Source of the DNA: Owenia fusiformis
Lineage: Eukaryota > Annelida > Polychaeta > Sabellida > Oweniidae
Direction of reading: 5' to 3'
DNA: 32,000 bases
Assembly (NCBI GenBank): GCA_903813345.2
Contig: CAIIXF020000008.1
Span: forward strand, 37,350,867 to 37,382,866
Shown: piece after piece, positions 9,758 through 21,500 of the stretch
Numbering within the stretch: position 1 is the stretch's first letter
How the letters are laid out: the number at the start of each line of letters is the position of its first letter
Program-made: the position numbers and the translations under genes
The notes under the pieces: generated by a model
The model's database searches: none
What the model saw: only the letters and a program-made list of their open reading frames with translations
What the model was told of the DNA's origin: nothing

Positions 9758-12073
9758 TTATGGTTCGAAAACAGCAACTTCACATAGTGTGAGAGTGCGT
9801 TTAAACTTTAAAACCTGATGCTGTACTTTAACATAGCGCCCATATAGGCCATTTGGGCATTTAAACATCCGCCAATCATCTCCACATGTTCCCAACATCC
9901 TCTTTTGATGATAGCATAATTCCCAAGTCACATTATTCTTACTCACTTCAATTTTGAAGTTTTGCAGTTGTTCTAAAATGGTATAACCACTTAATTATAC
10001 TCAGTAGATGGATTATTATGGAAATAAAAAATATTAAAAGGACTGGAACCGATATTCCTCCACAAAGCTAGGAGGTTATAGTTTACATACGATAACATCA
10101 TTTCTGACTATAAGTGATTATTGTGAACTACAGTATATCGCTAACCATTTTATATATTTTTATGAACGTAAAATGTATGAACAAGTTAAATTACTCTTTA
10201 AAAAAACTTTCTTTGTAGCTTCAATACGTGTCCCTTTCAAAATAGATTTTTTCATAAGTTGTTTTACAATTATTTATGACACACCACCTTCTATGCGTAT
10301 GGGGATACTGCCACAATGTTTACTGCCACGGCATTGCCTATTAAACACAGCCACGGACCCAATGGCATGCTGAGAAAGTAAGTCGACCATCCACCATGGC
10401 TTTCTCTCACTTCTGGTTTGAATACAGGAGAGGTGTTCAACGTCGCCATCTACATTTCCATCAATTGCAGCGGCCGCAGATGTACTAATACTGTGATCAA
10501 TCGATGATTGTGTTGCAACTTTATCAAGTGCAAGATTGTTCAATTCTATAACATTATGATAACATATGGCATAATAAGATAGGCATTTAGATATTTTCTT
10601 GTAGTTGTATTTTCAAGATGCGGATTACTTACTTGATGGTTTAAAAACAGCAACTTCACAGAGGGAGAGGTAATTCCAGTCTAGCAATTGAACCTTAACG
10701 TAGCGCCCCCTCAGTCCACTAGGGCAGTAGAACATCTGGCAACCATTTTTACATGGTTCCAGTGTACTTCTGAAGTGAGTACATAACTCCCACTTTTTAG
10801 AGTCTTTGCTGACTTTTATTTTGAAATTCGAAAGTTCATCTATAACACAGACAAGAGAACTTTCAGTTGATTAAGTACTGTAAATAATATTTCTTTAGTT
10901 TGTAATTAACCACATAGTGTATTTTTAAATATTTGTTTCAGATTTTTCTTCAGCGCAATATTGATTGTAATGTCTTTGTACGGCTGGCATTCTTTTCTGG
11001 TTTGAGGATGCTGTGGTAACTATTGCTTCTTATTGTCTTTGATCGTAATTTGCGAATGTATGTTGTAATTTTGGCGCCCAAGCTGTTCTGACATATCCAT
11101 TTGATTCAGGTGGAATCTTTGGCAACAAAAGTGCTACAATGATCAAGGCGTTAATGTATAATGTAGTTAAATAGGGATATCAAATATGTCATGAGTAAAT
11201 TACCTTCAATTTTAGGAGAGCCCGGGGCACTGCCACAATTCTCTTCACCACATTATCTGTTTATGAGCTTGACAGATCCAATGGGATAGACATCCTGCAA
11301 GTCAACCATCCACCAAATGTCACTTGTCTGCCAAGTATGCGTGCATGAGCCATGGTAGTATTCGCCATCCTCTACACCATCGACAGCAAGACCAGCATCC
11401 AATGCCGTCGATTTTGATTGGGAGGCAGGCTTTTCAAGCGCCAAATTCTGAATTTCTAAATAACACGTGCAATTTCTATACTTTACTCTCTCCTTTTTTG
11501 ATATTTTAGTTTACTATGACTGTCTTTCTCATAACAAGACACTTTAGTTAAATCCTATTTTGTCTCTGAACGATTTTTCAAGATACATGGACAGCGCTCA
11601 TCCCATTTTCAAAACGCAATTCAATAGACACTGCCATTTATGGTTGATAATATAACTTTAAATTTAGAACTGTACAAACTTTTGAATCAATTGTTTATAC
11701 TTTAATTTAGTGACACACCTGTTTCCTTCCAGACGTGCCTCCACACCAAGGTGTATCTGCTTTGCAAAACCATGCATCTAATATATATAATTTAAATTCT
11801 AATTTTGGTTTCCTATACTATTAGGATACAATAAAGTACCAGATAAAATTGGTTATATCAGATGACAAAGCACAACATACGGAATTAAGGATGTTTAATG
11901 TTATATCAACCAATAATATACATGCAAAAACCACGAACATGATAATTTTCGTGTCATTTTATGTTGGTTATTACAATTATCTGTCGATTTAAATAGTTTT
12001 TTGGAGGGTATAACGTCAAATAATAAGCGAACTTACAAGAGGCAACAAACAATACTATGTAAAACCTCCTCAT
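9758..12073 (-). pseudogene. Gene B: signal peptide + two FTP domains, disrupted
   Basis: Six exon-like blocks read on the minus strand: 12037-12073, 11719-11777, 11204-11455, 10633-10839, 10288-10545, 9758-9972. Each has matching GT/AG borders. Exon 1 reads MRRFYIVLFVAS and is 37 nt long, as in gene A. FTP1 comprises exons 3 and 4, FTP2 exons 5 and 6. Two lesions are visible. Exon 2 is 59 nt where its paralogs in C and D have 60: one base is missing before the TVWKE region, which shifts the frame. In exon 3 the codon after INR is TAA (11253-11255), where C and D have AAA. Both would truncate the product. The remaining exons are open and splice sites intact, so inactivation looks recent. Sequencing error could explain one lesion, but two independent ones make a pseudogene likely. 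FTP1 keeps CTHT; FTP2 has CIQT. Confidence 0.78.
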
Positions 12074-12452
12074 GGCTAATACTATGCCAATTGTGCTGTA
12101 ATGTGAAAATTTGAACATATATTAGGATAATGTGACAACATCACTATACATTACTTCCATCTAGAAGCAAGGAGATATGCTTTTATTTAACCTAGTTTCA
12201 TTTTAATACTTATTATGAGCAAAAATTAAATCATAGATGATGAGAGATTTTTCTGATAGCTGACTGAATAAATATTGATCAAAGGTTTTTGATTTATATG
12301 TTTCATTTTATGTGCTGTTATATTAAAAAAAGAATTTGGCGTATGACACCAATTAATGTACGGGTTGAATATAGAAATTTCATAATCTAAAAAAGTATTT
12401 TAAATTCATTACATAATTAATGAATTAAAGAAATGTAAAATGGAATCTTACC
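12074..12452. other. Spacer between gene B and tandem unit 1
   Basis: About 380 bp upstream of gene B exon 1, AT-rich, presumably its former promoter. No motif was recognised with confidence. Confidence 0.35.
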
Positions 12453-12955
12453 TTTTCATTGTTTGAAGTAAACAGAGATAAAAGGCTATGATTTCATAAC
12501 TAAGTAGGTTGGTTTGTATAAGTAGCATAAAATATACGCATACACAGTGTGGTTTCATTATTTCAATGATATTTTCAATGATTGGTGGTTGTGCATTAAC
12601 CTTTATTTATTGGATTGATCGTAATAAAACATTTTGTTCGTTAACCACAATCGATGATTCCATGGTTTCTACAAACAAATACTGTAACCAAATCTATGCC
12701 AAATTCAATTCAATGTAGTAATTTAAGTATAAATTCACCTGTATCTTAAACGATACAATAGCTTAATTTATATGCATATTCGTAAGACTCATGTTATACT
12801 CATAATAGCAAAGGCATGTTAAGTGAACAATTTTCAAGAAGACTGTATTTTCTGAATTCTCAAGAAATTTTACAATCATATTATGGTAATACATGTAAAC
12901 ATATCATTATTGGCGGATAGAATAAACGTAAATGAATGAATTATAGTGTTGTACT

Positions 12956-15900
12956 TCATGGTTCGAAAACAGCAACTTCACAAAGTGTGAGAATGCGTGG
13001 ATAGTTGAAATGGTGCTGTACTCTTACATAACGCCCATATAAGCCATGTGGACATTTAAACATCCGCCAATCATGCCCACATGTTCCCAAAGTACTTTTC
13101 TGATGATAGCATAGATCCCAAGTCACATTGTCCCGACTCAATTCAATTTTGAAGTTTTGGAGTCGTTCTAAAAATATTTTAAGCACTTTTGAATTGAAAA
13201 GGATAAAAATATGAAAGCAAGGAAAAATTGCTCATCGGAAACCTTCTTCAACACTTTGACAAAATATGTCGACCTTATATTGTGATGTATAAAATATAAT
13301 TATGGACATTCCTGGATAGCAACTGGGACGTACACGGGTAATTTTAAATTAAATAAAACTAATAAGCTCTTAGTTCATGAGTTCAATCGTGCAATAATGC
13401 AAACAAATAACTTCAAGATGACGTTTGCCACAATTCTTAATGCCACGACATTGCCTATTAAACACTGCCACAGACCCAATGGCATACTGAGAAAGTAAGT
13501 CTACCATCCACCATGGCTTTCTCTCACTTCTGGTTTGAATACAAGACATGTGTTCAACGTCGCCATCTACATTTCCATCAATTGCGGCGGCACCATTTGT
13601 ACTAATGTTTTGATCAATCGACGATTGTGTTGCAACTTTATCAAGGGCAAGATTGTTTAATTCTGTAACATTATGAGACCATATGGCATTATGGGATAGG
13701 AATTGGTCATTTTATCAGATTTTATACAAATAGGTCTCATAATTCACCATTAGAAATTCTCGAATGCTTGTATTTTCAGAATGTGGCGATGTGTCTCGTA
13801 TATGTCATATATTTTATTCATAAAGAAATTACTTACTTGATGGTCGAAAAACAGCAACTTCACAGAGTGAGAGAAAGTTCATTTCTTGCAACTGAACCTT
13901 GACGTAGCGCCCTTTCAATCCACTTGGACAGTAAAACATCTGACAGCCTTTTTTACAAGATTCCATTGTACTTCTGAAGTAAGTACATAGCTCCCACTTT
14001 TTAGAGTCTTTGCTGACTTTGATTTTAAAATTTGAAAGATGATCTGTAAAATAACACAAAATAACTGTAATTGACATTTTTAATATTAAAAGCATTGTTG
14101 TATCTGTTCCTTAATGGTCGAGGCAGTTGTTAGGCACGGCTCCCCTGTGCATTAGATCATAGTTTGGGGTACTTATGGTTTGTTACCCTTCATGATTAGA
14201 TGATCTCTTTTAAGGAATCCAACACCTTACAAAACTTCTTAACGGAGAGGAATAAGGGAAAATGCTTGCCGGATTCTGAATCTGTGTATTTTTTAATGAT
14301 TTTTCACCGTCTTAGAATTTCAATTTTTTTCTTTTGAAAAAATGAGATTTGCATTGTTTTCCAATTAGACAAATGAGTAAACATGAATAGCTCGAAATCT
14401 AACGGTGAGATTTTGTTTTAAAAAATCATGGATATCAAGGCTAAATATAGCTATACAATAAACATAAAAAGGCAATGCTTGGACTCTTCATATTCACACA
14501 AAAAATTAATTAGTAAATGAGGTTTGATATTTGTGAGAATAAGTTGTACGAGTCGCAATGCTCTACAAACACCAGACTACAGGGTGGATTAGGATCAATG
14601 ACACACATAAAAATTAATTTAAAAATATTTCATGTTAATTATCTCAAACAAAAGCAGTTAGCGAAGGATACATTTCATTACACTCAATAAATAGTTATCA
14701 CTTTTGACTATATATACATATCTCATGGGAATGTATTTCCATCTGCTCAAGATATCATATTTTAGCTTCGAAAATCACAATCGTTGGATAATACATTTGT
14801 CTCAGAATGATAGGCCACCCTGTAGCAATGCAGCTTTCACTTGAAGTGTACCCTTGAGAATAATGAACTTACTTTCAAATTGGTCTTGCTTTTGTGGTGT
14901 ATGTGGCTTTTTAGCAAATCTGCCACGCTCATTTCTTTCAAGAACCATCTTGTTCACATGTAACACTAGGCTATACGCGCATGTATAGACAGATGACATA
15001 GATATACATATAAATTATATATTGCACCTGTATTTACTTACATGGGAATATTCCCTTTGGAAAAATGCAAATGCATGAACATATATTTTCATCTTATATA
15101 TGACTTCAAGCTAACATATTATTTCATATTTATATTTTCATAGTTAGTCTAACATAAATAATAGATCCATGAGAACAATATTCTTTGTTTTCTTAAAAAT
15201 TGATGGGTTTACTGTGAATTCAAAAAATTACAATTTGCAAGGGGTAAGTATACTGTATGACCTTAGTTGCAAAGTACTGTTTATATATGCAGCTCAATAG
15301 CATAAAATATGTTGAATGAAGCATATGGTATGGATTAGTCGTGTGACACACAAACTGACCAATACATGAGGGTATTAGCTACTTTTCACAGAAACCAAAG
15401 GAGGACAGTGCTTTCATTTCAACTGGGAGCTTACCTCCACACGACTGATCATGTGACCATGGTGTTGGGTCCCTTTAATGTATTTTTCTTCTTTGGTTTT
15501 GCTGCTTAGCAGCTGTGGTTAGATATTCATCTAAAACCGGTTTTACGAATAAAAATTGCAACATGGATAGCCTTTAACACAAGCTCAATGGAGGTTTGGG
15601 TTTTCAAATTTCAGTGAAAAGTACCTTCTACATCATACGTAGCGTACTGAGGACTTCTACAATTGCTTTCGCCACATTTCCTGTTTATCAGCTTGACGGA
15701 TCCAATGGGATAAATATCCTGCAAGTCAACCATCCACCAATTGCCGCTCGTCATGTGAGTATGGGTGCATGAGCCATGGTAGTATTCGCCATCCTCTACA
15801 CCATCGACAGCAAGACCAGCATTCAATGTCGTGTATTTTGATTGCGAGGCAGGTTTTCCGAGCGCCAAATTTTCAATATCTACATGAGACATGCAATTAC

Positions 15901-17230
15901 CAAAATTTACTCATAATTCCCAAGTTTAGTATTTAATTACCTCTGCAGACATTGCTCCAATTCGTTTTAATATAAACTATAAAAATAACTCCCCATAGTC
16001 TAACAATTTTACATTAACTATTTGTACTGTGAATTAGTTAATATATACCCTTCTCCTTCCATACAGTGCCCTTACACCATGGTTTATCTGCCGTACAAGA
16101 CATCACGCCTAAAATATAAAGATTGGACTATAACAGTATACCTCTTCTAACAAGACGATGGTACACTCCCCTCCATAAGTTTGGCAACCTTAGCCCCCCC
16201 ATTGAACTTCGTGTTGAAGCCTCTTTACCTTTGAATTGTATTTACTTAACCTGCGATGAAAATACTTATACTATTGATGGAGATGTAATTTGACTTTATT
16301 TCCAATACCTCCAAACTTTCTCAATTTTTTCCTCAATTACAATAGGACGGAAATTGATGATAAATTTGATGCATTTTTGAAAATCAACATTCCTATGTTA
16401 ACCAATGGGAAATGGTAGGTTTGCCGCAAGTCATATGACAAAATATTCATCCATCCGAGTCCTTGCAAAAAAATACAAGTTAGGTAGACAATTGAACTTG
16501 CTAACTTTATTTGACAAAAAATTGGTACGTTTCTTCAGGTTCAACAAAGTAATAGGTCTTTAAAGACAAAATTGTTTTTCAAAAAAACTCTCCCATTGAA
16601 ATAACACAGGAGGCGATTTTCAAAAATGACTTTGAAGCTCTGTTACTTAAGTATGCATCAAGTAAATTAAACACTTAGTGTACAAAACGTTAGACAATTC
16701 AATGTTCTATATAAGATTATTTTTTGCTGAATCTTTTACTGAATAGATATCTTGATTTCTGATTTGCCCCAAACCCATCATTTCCCATTGGTTTACAAAA
16801 GTTGATCAAATTAATCATCATTTTTCGACCTATTGTAATTGTGGAAAAAATGGGAAAATTTGAAGGTATTTGAAATAAAGTCAAGTTGCGTTTACATCAA
16901 TATTATAAATTATTCATTGCAGGTTAAGTAAATAAAAATTCAAACGCTAAGAGGCTTTAACACGTAGTCCAATGGGGGAGCTAAGGTTGCCAAACTTATG
17001 GAGGGGAGTGTACAAATGAAATAATGCTGGTGATGAGAATCCAAAATGCTAAAACAGAAAACATCATTCAATTTTGAGTTGATTTTTAATTATTTAAAGA
17101 TTATTGCATGGATTCGTCTATAAAGATTTTGTTCTTAAGAGATCTAATAAGTCAAATGATCAAGTGACTTACATAAAGCCATGAGCAATAATGTATAAAA
17201 CTCCTGCACCCCTATTGTGAATTCTGCCAT
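12956..17230 (-). CDS. Gene C: secreted protein with two FTP domains
   Basis: Six exons on the minus strand: 17173-17230, 16049-16108, 15625-15879, 13837-14043, about 13423-13662, 12956-13167, for 343 residues. Residues 1-24 (MAEFTIGVQEFYTLLLMALC) form a signal peptide. FTP1 (about 40-193) has NLALGKPAS, CTHT, NWWMVDL, GRYVKV and LCEVAVF. FTP2 (about 194-343) has NLALDKVAT, CIQT, PWWMVDL, GRYVRV and LCEVAVFEP before the TGA. Relative to gene A it lacks the F5/8C module. The start differs from gene B: the aligned codon is GTG, and an in-frame ATG seven codons upstream is used instead. The exon-5 donor is uncertain: the GAAG|GT of genes A and B is GAAGTT here. A cryptic C|GTCATC at 13422 keeps phase 1, whereas GAA|GTT would shift the frame. 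A role as extracellular glycan-binding protein is inferred. Confidence 0.78.
14580..14822. mobile_element. 243-bp Tc1/mariner-like MITE in gene C intron 3
   Basis: The ends are CAGGGTGG and CCACCCTG, flanked by TA on both sides (14578-14579 and 14823-14824). Beyond these 8 bp the inverted repeats are weak. The terminus resembles that of the foldback element at 8174. The copy in unit 2 is at 20190-20432. The 65-codon minus-strand frame overlapping its right end (about 14802-14999, with RNERGRFAKKP) was not accepted as a gene. Confidence 0.5.
16164..17010. mobile_element. 847-bp foldback element in gene C intron 1
   Basis: The left end reads CACTCCCCTCCATAAGTTTG and the right end is its reverse complement. 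TA flanks both sides (16162-16163 and 17011-17012). The arms stay complementary, with about 85% identity by eye, for roughly 270 bp (about 16164-16432 and 16744-17010). No transposase frame is present. TA duplication and long arms suggest a non-autonomous Tc1/mariner-type foldback. It sits between the signal-peptide exon and exon 2. Confidence 0.8.
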
Positions 17231-18052
17231 GTATATTATATCTAAGGATGTTTCCTCGCTGCAAAACATACAGCAGCATTAACCCACGTTTTAATACAGG
17301 AACAGCGTAATATGTTTAAGTACTATCATTTCTTTATAAACACGTTTCATTACTGTAACCTGGGCGCTGGTAGGCCCGAGGGTGGCAAATAATATAACAT
17401 AAAAATGTAAAGGCACAATGTTCACCGTATGAAGGTAAATTCCTCATCATAAAGGCAATATGTTCATATACATTCACCATGATAGGCATATAAATCACCA
17501 CAATAATCATAACTAATACACACCATGCATAGAGGCATAGTTGCCATACTGGTCCGAGTGTATAATCCAAAAGTTAATGAAAGAAATGAAGTAATCATTA
17601 AATTAAAATCTGACAAATCAAAATTGCAAAATATTCATTGTCATCATTCAATAGTCATCCGACGCAAGCAATCGTTTCTCAGACATCAAAGATCAGTGGG
17701 TGGTTGGTTGGTTATAGTGTTGGATATGGATTTTGTGGTGAGATTATCTGTAAGATGCGATTTCCTTGTGGTCCCCAAAAATGGAATTTTACATTAGATG
17801 ATTTGAAAAGTTCGTCAATTTTGTTATTGTGATCGGATCACTAGTGTATAGGTCTCCAAATCTTGAGTTTGATCTTTAAGTTTCTGGTCGATGTCTGCAG
17901 TTATGGCTTTATATTCGTTAGAATGTGGACAATGCAGTTACTTGTGTAATAGCCTGAAGTTTAGATTTGAGAAGACTAGATTCACTGGTCAAAGTATAAA
18001 ATTTATCACTATATTCACGGATATCGTTTCCAGCTAGAGATTTTATCAATTT
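17231..18052. other. 5' flank of gene C
   Basis: About 820 bp upstream of the gene C start to the end of unit 1, presumably including the promoter. Short open frames of 64-90 codons are present on both strands but show no motif. No TATA box or core promoter could be assigned with confidence. Confidence 0.35.
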
Positions 18053-18061
18053 TTTATCAAT
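18053..18061. other. 9-bp filler at the tandem duplication junction
   Basis: The bases TTTATCAAT sit between the end of unit 1 and the start of unit 2. They repeat the TTTATCAATTT that ends unit 1. The left border of unit 1 and the right border of unit 2 lack this extra copy. Confidence 0.7.
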
Positions 18062-18564
18062 TTTTCATTGTTTGAAGTAAACAGAGATAAAAGGCTATGA
18101 TTTCATAACTAAGTAGGTTGGTTTGTATAAGTAGCATAAAATATACGCATACACAGTGTGGTTTCATTATTTCAATGATATTTTCAATGATTGGTGGTTG
18201 TGCATTAACCTTTATTTATTGGATTGATCGTAATAAAACATTTTGTTCGTTAACCACAATCGATGATTCCATGGTTTCTACAAACAAATACTGTAACCAA
18301 ATCTATGCCAAATTCAATTCAATGTAGTAATTTAAGTATAAATTCACCTGTATCTTAAACGATACAATAGCTTAATTTATATGCATATTCGTAAGACTCA
18401 TGTTATACTCATAATAGCAAAGGCATGTTAAGTGAACAATTTTCAAGAAGACTGTATTTTCTGAATTCTCAAGAAATTTTACAATCATATTATGGTAATA
18501 CATGTAAACATATCATTATTGGCGGATAGAATAAACGTAAATGAATGAATTATAGTGTTGTACT

Positions 18565-21500
18565 TCATGGTTCGAAAACAGCAACTTCACAAAGTGTGAG
18601 AATGCGTGGATAGTTGAAATGGTGCTGTACTCTTACATAACGCCCATATAAGCCATGTGGACATTTAAACATCCGCCAATCATGCCCACATGTTCCCAAA
18701 GTACTTTTCTGATGATAGCATAGATCCCAAGTCACATTGTCCCGACTCAATTCAATTTTGAAGTTTTGGAGTCGTTCTAAAAATATTTTAAGCACTTTTG
18801 AATTGAAAAGGATAAAAATATGAAAGCAAGGAAAAATTGCTCATCGGAAACCTTCTTCAACACTTTGACAAAATATGTCGACCTTATATTGTGATGTATA
18901 AAATATAATTATGGACATTCCTGGATAGCAACTGGGACGTACACGGGTAATTTTAAATTAAATAAAACTAATAAGCTCTTAGTTCATGAGTTCAATCGTG
19001 CAATAATGCAAACAAATAACTTCAAGATGACGTTTGCCACAATTCTTAATGCCACGACATTGCCTATTAAACACTGCCACAGACCCAATGGCATACTGAG
19101 AAAGTAAGTCTACCATCCACCATGGCTTTCTCTCACTTCTGGTTTGAATACAAGACATGTGTTCAACGTCGCCATCTACATTTCCATCAATTGCGGCGGC
19201 ACCATTTGTACTAATGTTTTGATCAATCGACGATTGTGTTGCAACTTTATCAAGGGCAAGATTGTTTAATTCTGTAACATTATGAGACCATATGGCATTA
19301 TGGGATAGGAATTGGTCATTTTATCAGATTTTATACAAATAGGTCTCATAATTCACCATTAGAAATTCTCGAATGCTTGTATTTTCAGAATGTGGCGATG
19401 TGTCTCGTATATGTCATATATTTTATTCATAAAGAAATTACTTACTTGATGGTCGAAAAACAGCAACTCCACAGAGTGAGAGAAAGTTCATTTCTTGCAA
19501 CTGAACCTTGACGTAGCGCCCTTTCAATCCACTTGGACAGTAAAACATCTGACAGCCTTTTTTACAAGATTCCATTGTACTTCTGAAGTAAGTACATAGC
19601 TCCCACTTTTTAGAGTCTTTGCTGACTTTGATTTTAAAATTTGAAAGATGATCTGTAAAATAACACAAAATAACTGTAATTGACATTTTTAATATTAAAA
19701 GCATTGTTGTATCTGTTCCTTAATGGTCGAGGCAGTTGTTAGGCACGGCTCCCCTGTGCATTAGATCATAGTTTGGGGTACTTATGGTTTGTTACCCTTC
19801 ATGATAAGATGATCTCTTTTAAGGAATCCAACACCTTACAAAACTTCTTAACGGAGAGGAATAAGGGAAAATGCTTGCCGGATTCTGAATCTGTGTATTT
19901 TTTAATGATTTTTCACCGTCTTAGAATTTCAATTTTTTTCTTTTGAAAAAAATGAGATTTGCATTGTTTTCCAATTAGACAAATGAGTAAACATGAATAG
20001 CTCGAAATCTAACGGTGAGATTTTGTTTTAAAAAATCATGGATATCAAGGCTAAATATAGCTATACAATAAACATAAAAAGGCAATGCTTGGACTCTTCA
20101 TATTCACACAAAAAATTAATTAGTAAATGAGGTTTGATATTTGTGAGAATAAGTTGTACGAGTCGCAATGCTCTACAAACACCAGACTACAGGGTGGATT
20201 AGGATCAATGACACACATAAAAATTAATTTAAAAATATTTCATGTTAATTATCTCAAACAAAAGCAGTTAGCGAAGGATACATTTCATTACACTCAATAA
20301 ATAGTTATCACTTTTGACTATATATACATATCTCATGGGAATGTATTTCCATCTGCTCAAGATATCATATTTTAGCTTCGAAAATCACAATCGTTGGATA
20401 ATACATTTGTCTCAGAATGATAGGCCACCCTGTAGCAATGCAGCTTTCACTTGAAGTGTACCCTTGAGAATAATGAACTTACTTTCAAATTGGTCTTGCT
20501 TTTGTGGTGTATGTGGCTTTTTAGCAAATCTGCCACGCTCATTTCTTTCAAGAACCATCTTGTTCACATGTAACACTAGGCTATACGCGCATGTATAGAC
20601 AGATGACATAGATATACATATAAATTATATATTGCACCTGTATTTACTTACATGGGAATATTCCCTTTGGAAAAATGCAAATGCATGAACATATATTTTC
20701 ATCTTATATATGACTTCAAGCTAACATATTATTTCATATTTATATTTTCATAGTTAGTCTAACATAAATAATAGATCCATGAGAACAATATTCTTTGTTT
20801 TCTTAAAAATTGATGGGTTTACTGTGAATTCAAAAAATTACAATTTGCAAGGGGTAAGTATACTGTATGACCTTAGTTGCAAAGTACTGTTTATATATGC
20901 AGCTCAATAGCATAAAATATGTTGAATGAAGCATATGGTATGGATTAGTCGTGTGACACACAAACTGACCAATACATGAGGGTATTAGCTACTTTTCACA
21001 GAAACCAAAGGAGGACAGTGCTTTCATTTCAACTGGGAGCTTACCTCCACACGACTGATCATGTGACCATGGTGTTGGGTCCCTTTAATGTATTTTTCTT
21101 CTTTGGTTTTGCTGCTTAGCAGCTGTGGTTAGATATTCATCTAAAACCGGTTTTACGAATAAAAATTGCAACATGGATAGCCTTTAACACAAGCTCAATG
21201 GAGGTTTGGGTTTTCAAATTTCAGTGAAAAGTACCTTCTACATCATACGTAGCGTACTGAGGACTTCTACAATTGCTTTCGCCACATTTCCTGTTTATCA
21301 GCTTGACGGATCCAATGGGATAAATATCCTGCAAGTCAACCATCCACCAATTGCCGCTCGTCATGTGAGTATGGGTGCATGAGCCATGGTAGTATTCGCC
21401 ATCCTCTACACCATCGACAGCAAGACCAGCATTCAATGTCGTGGATTTTGATTGCGAGGCAGGTTTTCCGAGCGCCAAATTTTCAATATCTACATGAGAC

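Larger units (their letters stand above)
12453..18052. repeat. Tandem segmental duplication, unit 1
   Basis: This 5.6-kb block is repeated almost exactly as unit 2 at 18062-23663. The offset is 5,609 bp at the left end and 5,611 bp at the right end. Differences noticed by eye: T/C at 13860 vs 19469, T/A near 14197, one extra A near 14336 in unit 2, T/G at 15834 vs 21444, four extra bases near 16008 in unit 2, and a 3-base shortening near 16043 in unit 2. Identity is therefore about 99.8-99.9%. The block carries the whole of gene C. Confidence 0.95.

Noticed and set aside
11456-11718. Search for a relict F5/8C module between exons 2 and 3 of gene B (and the equivalent gap in C and D)
   Set aside because: The gaps are only about 260 and 170 bp and contain nothing resembling ITQGR or SYRLLYS, so the module is absent and not merely degraded there.
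14802-14999. 65-codon minus-strand frame with RNERGRFAKKP, in intron 3 of gene C (and at 20412-20609)
   Set aside because: It overlaps the MITE end, has no matching exons and only a vague resemblance to transposon N-termini; its copy in unit 2 reflects the segmental duplication, not selection.
17525-17797. 90-codon plus-strand frame upstream of gene C (also 23136-23408)
   Set aside because: No motif, overlaps other equally good frames, and its repetition is explained by the tandem duplication.
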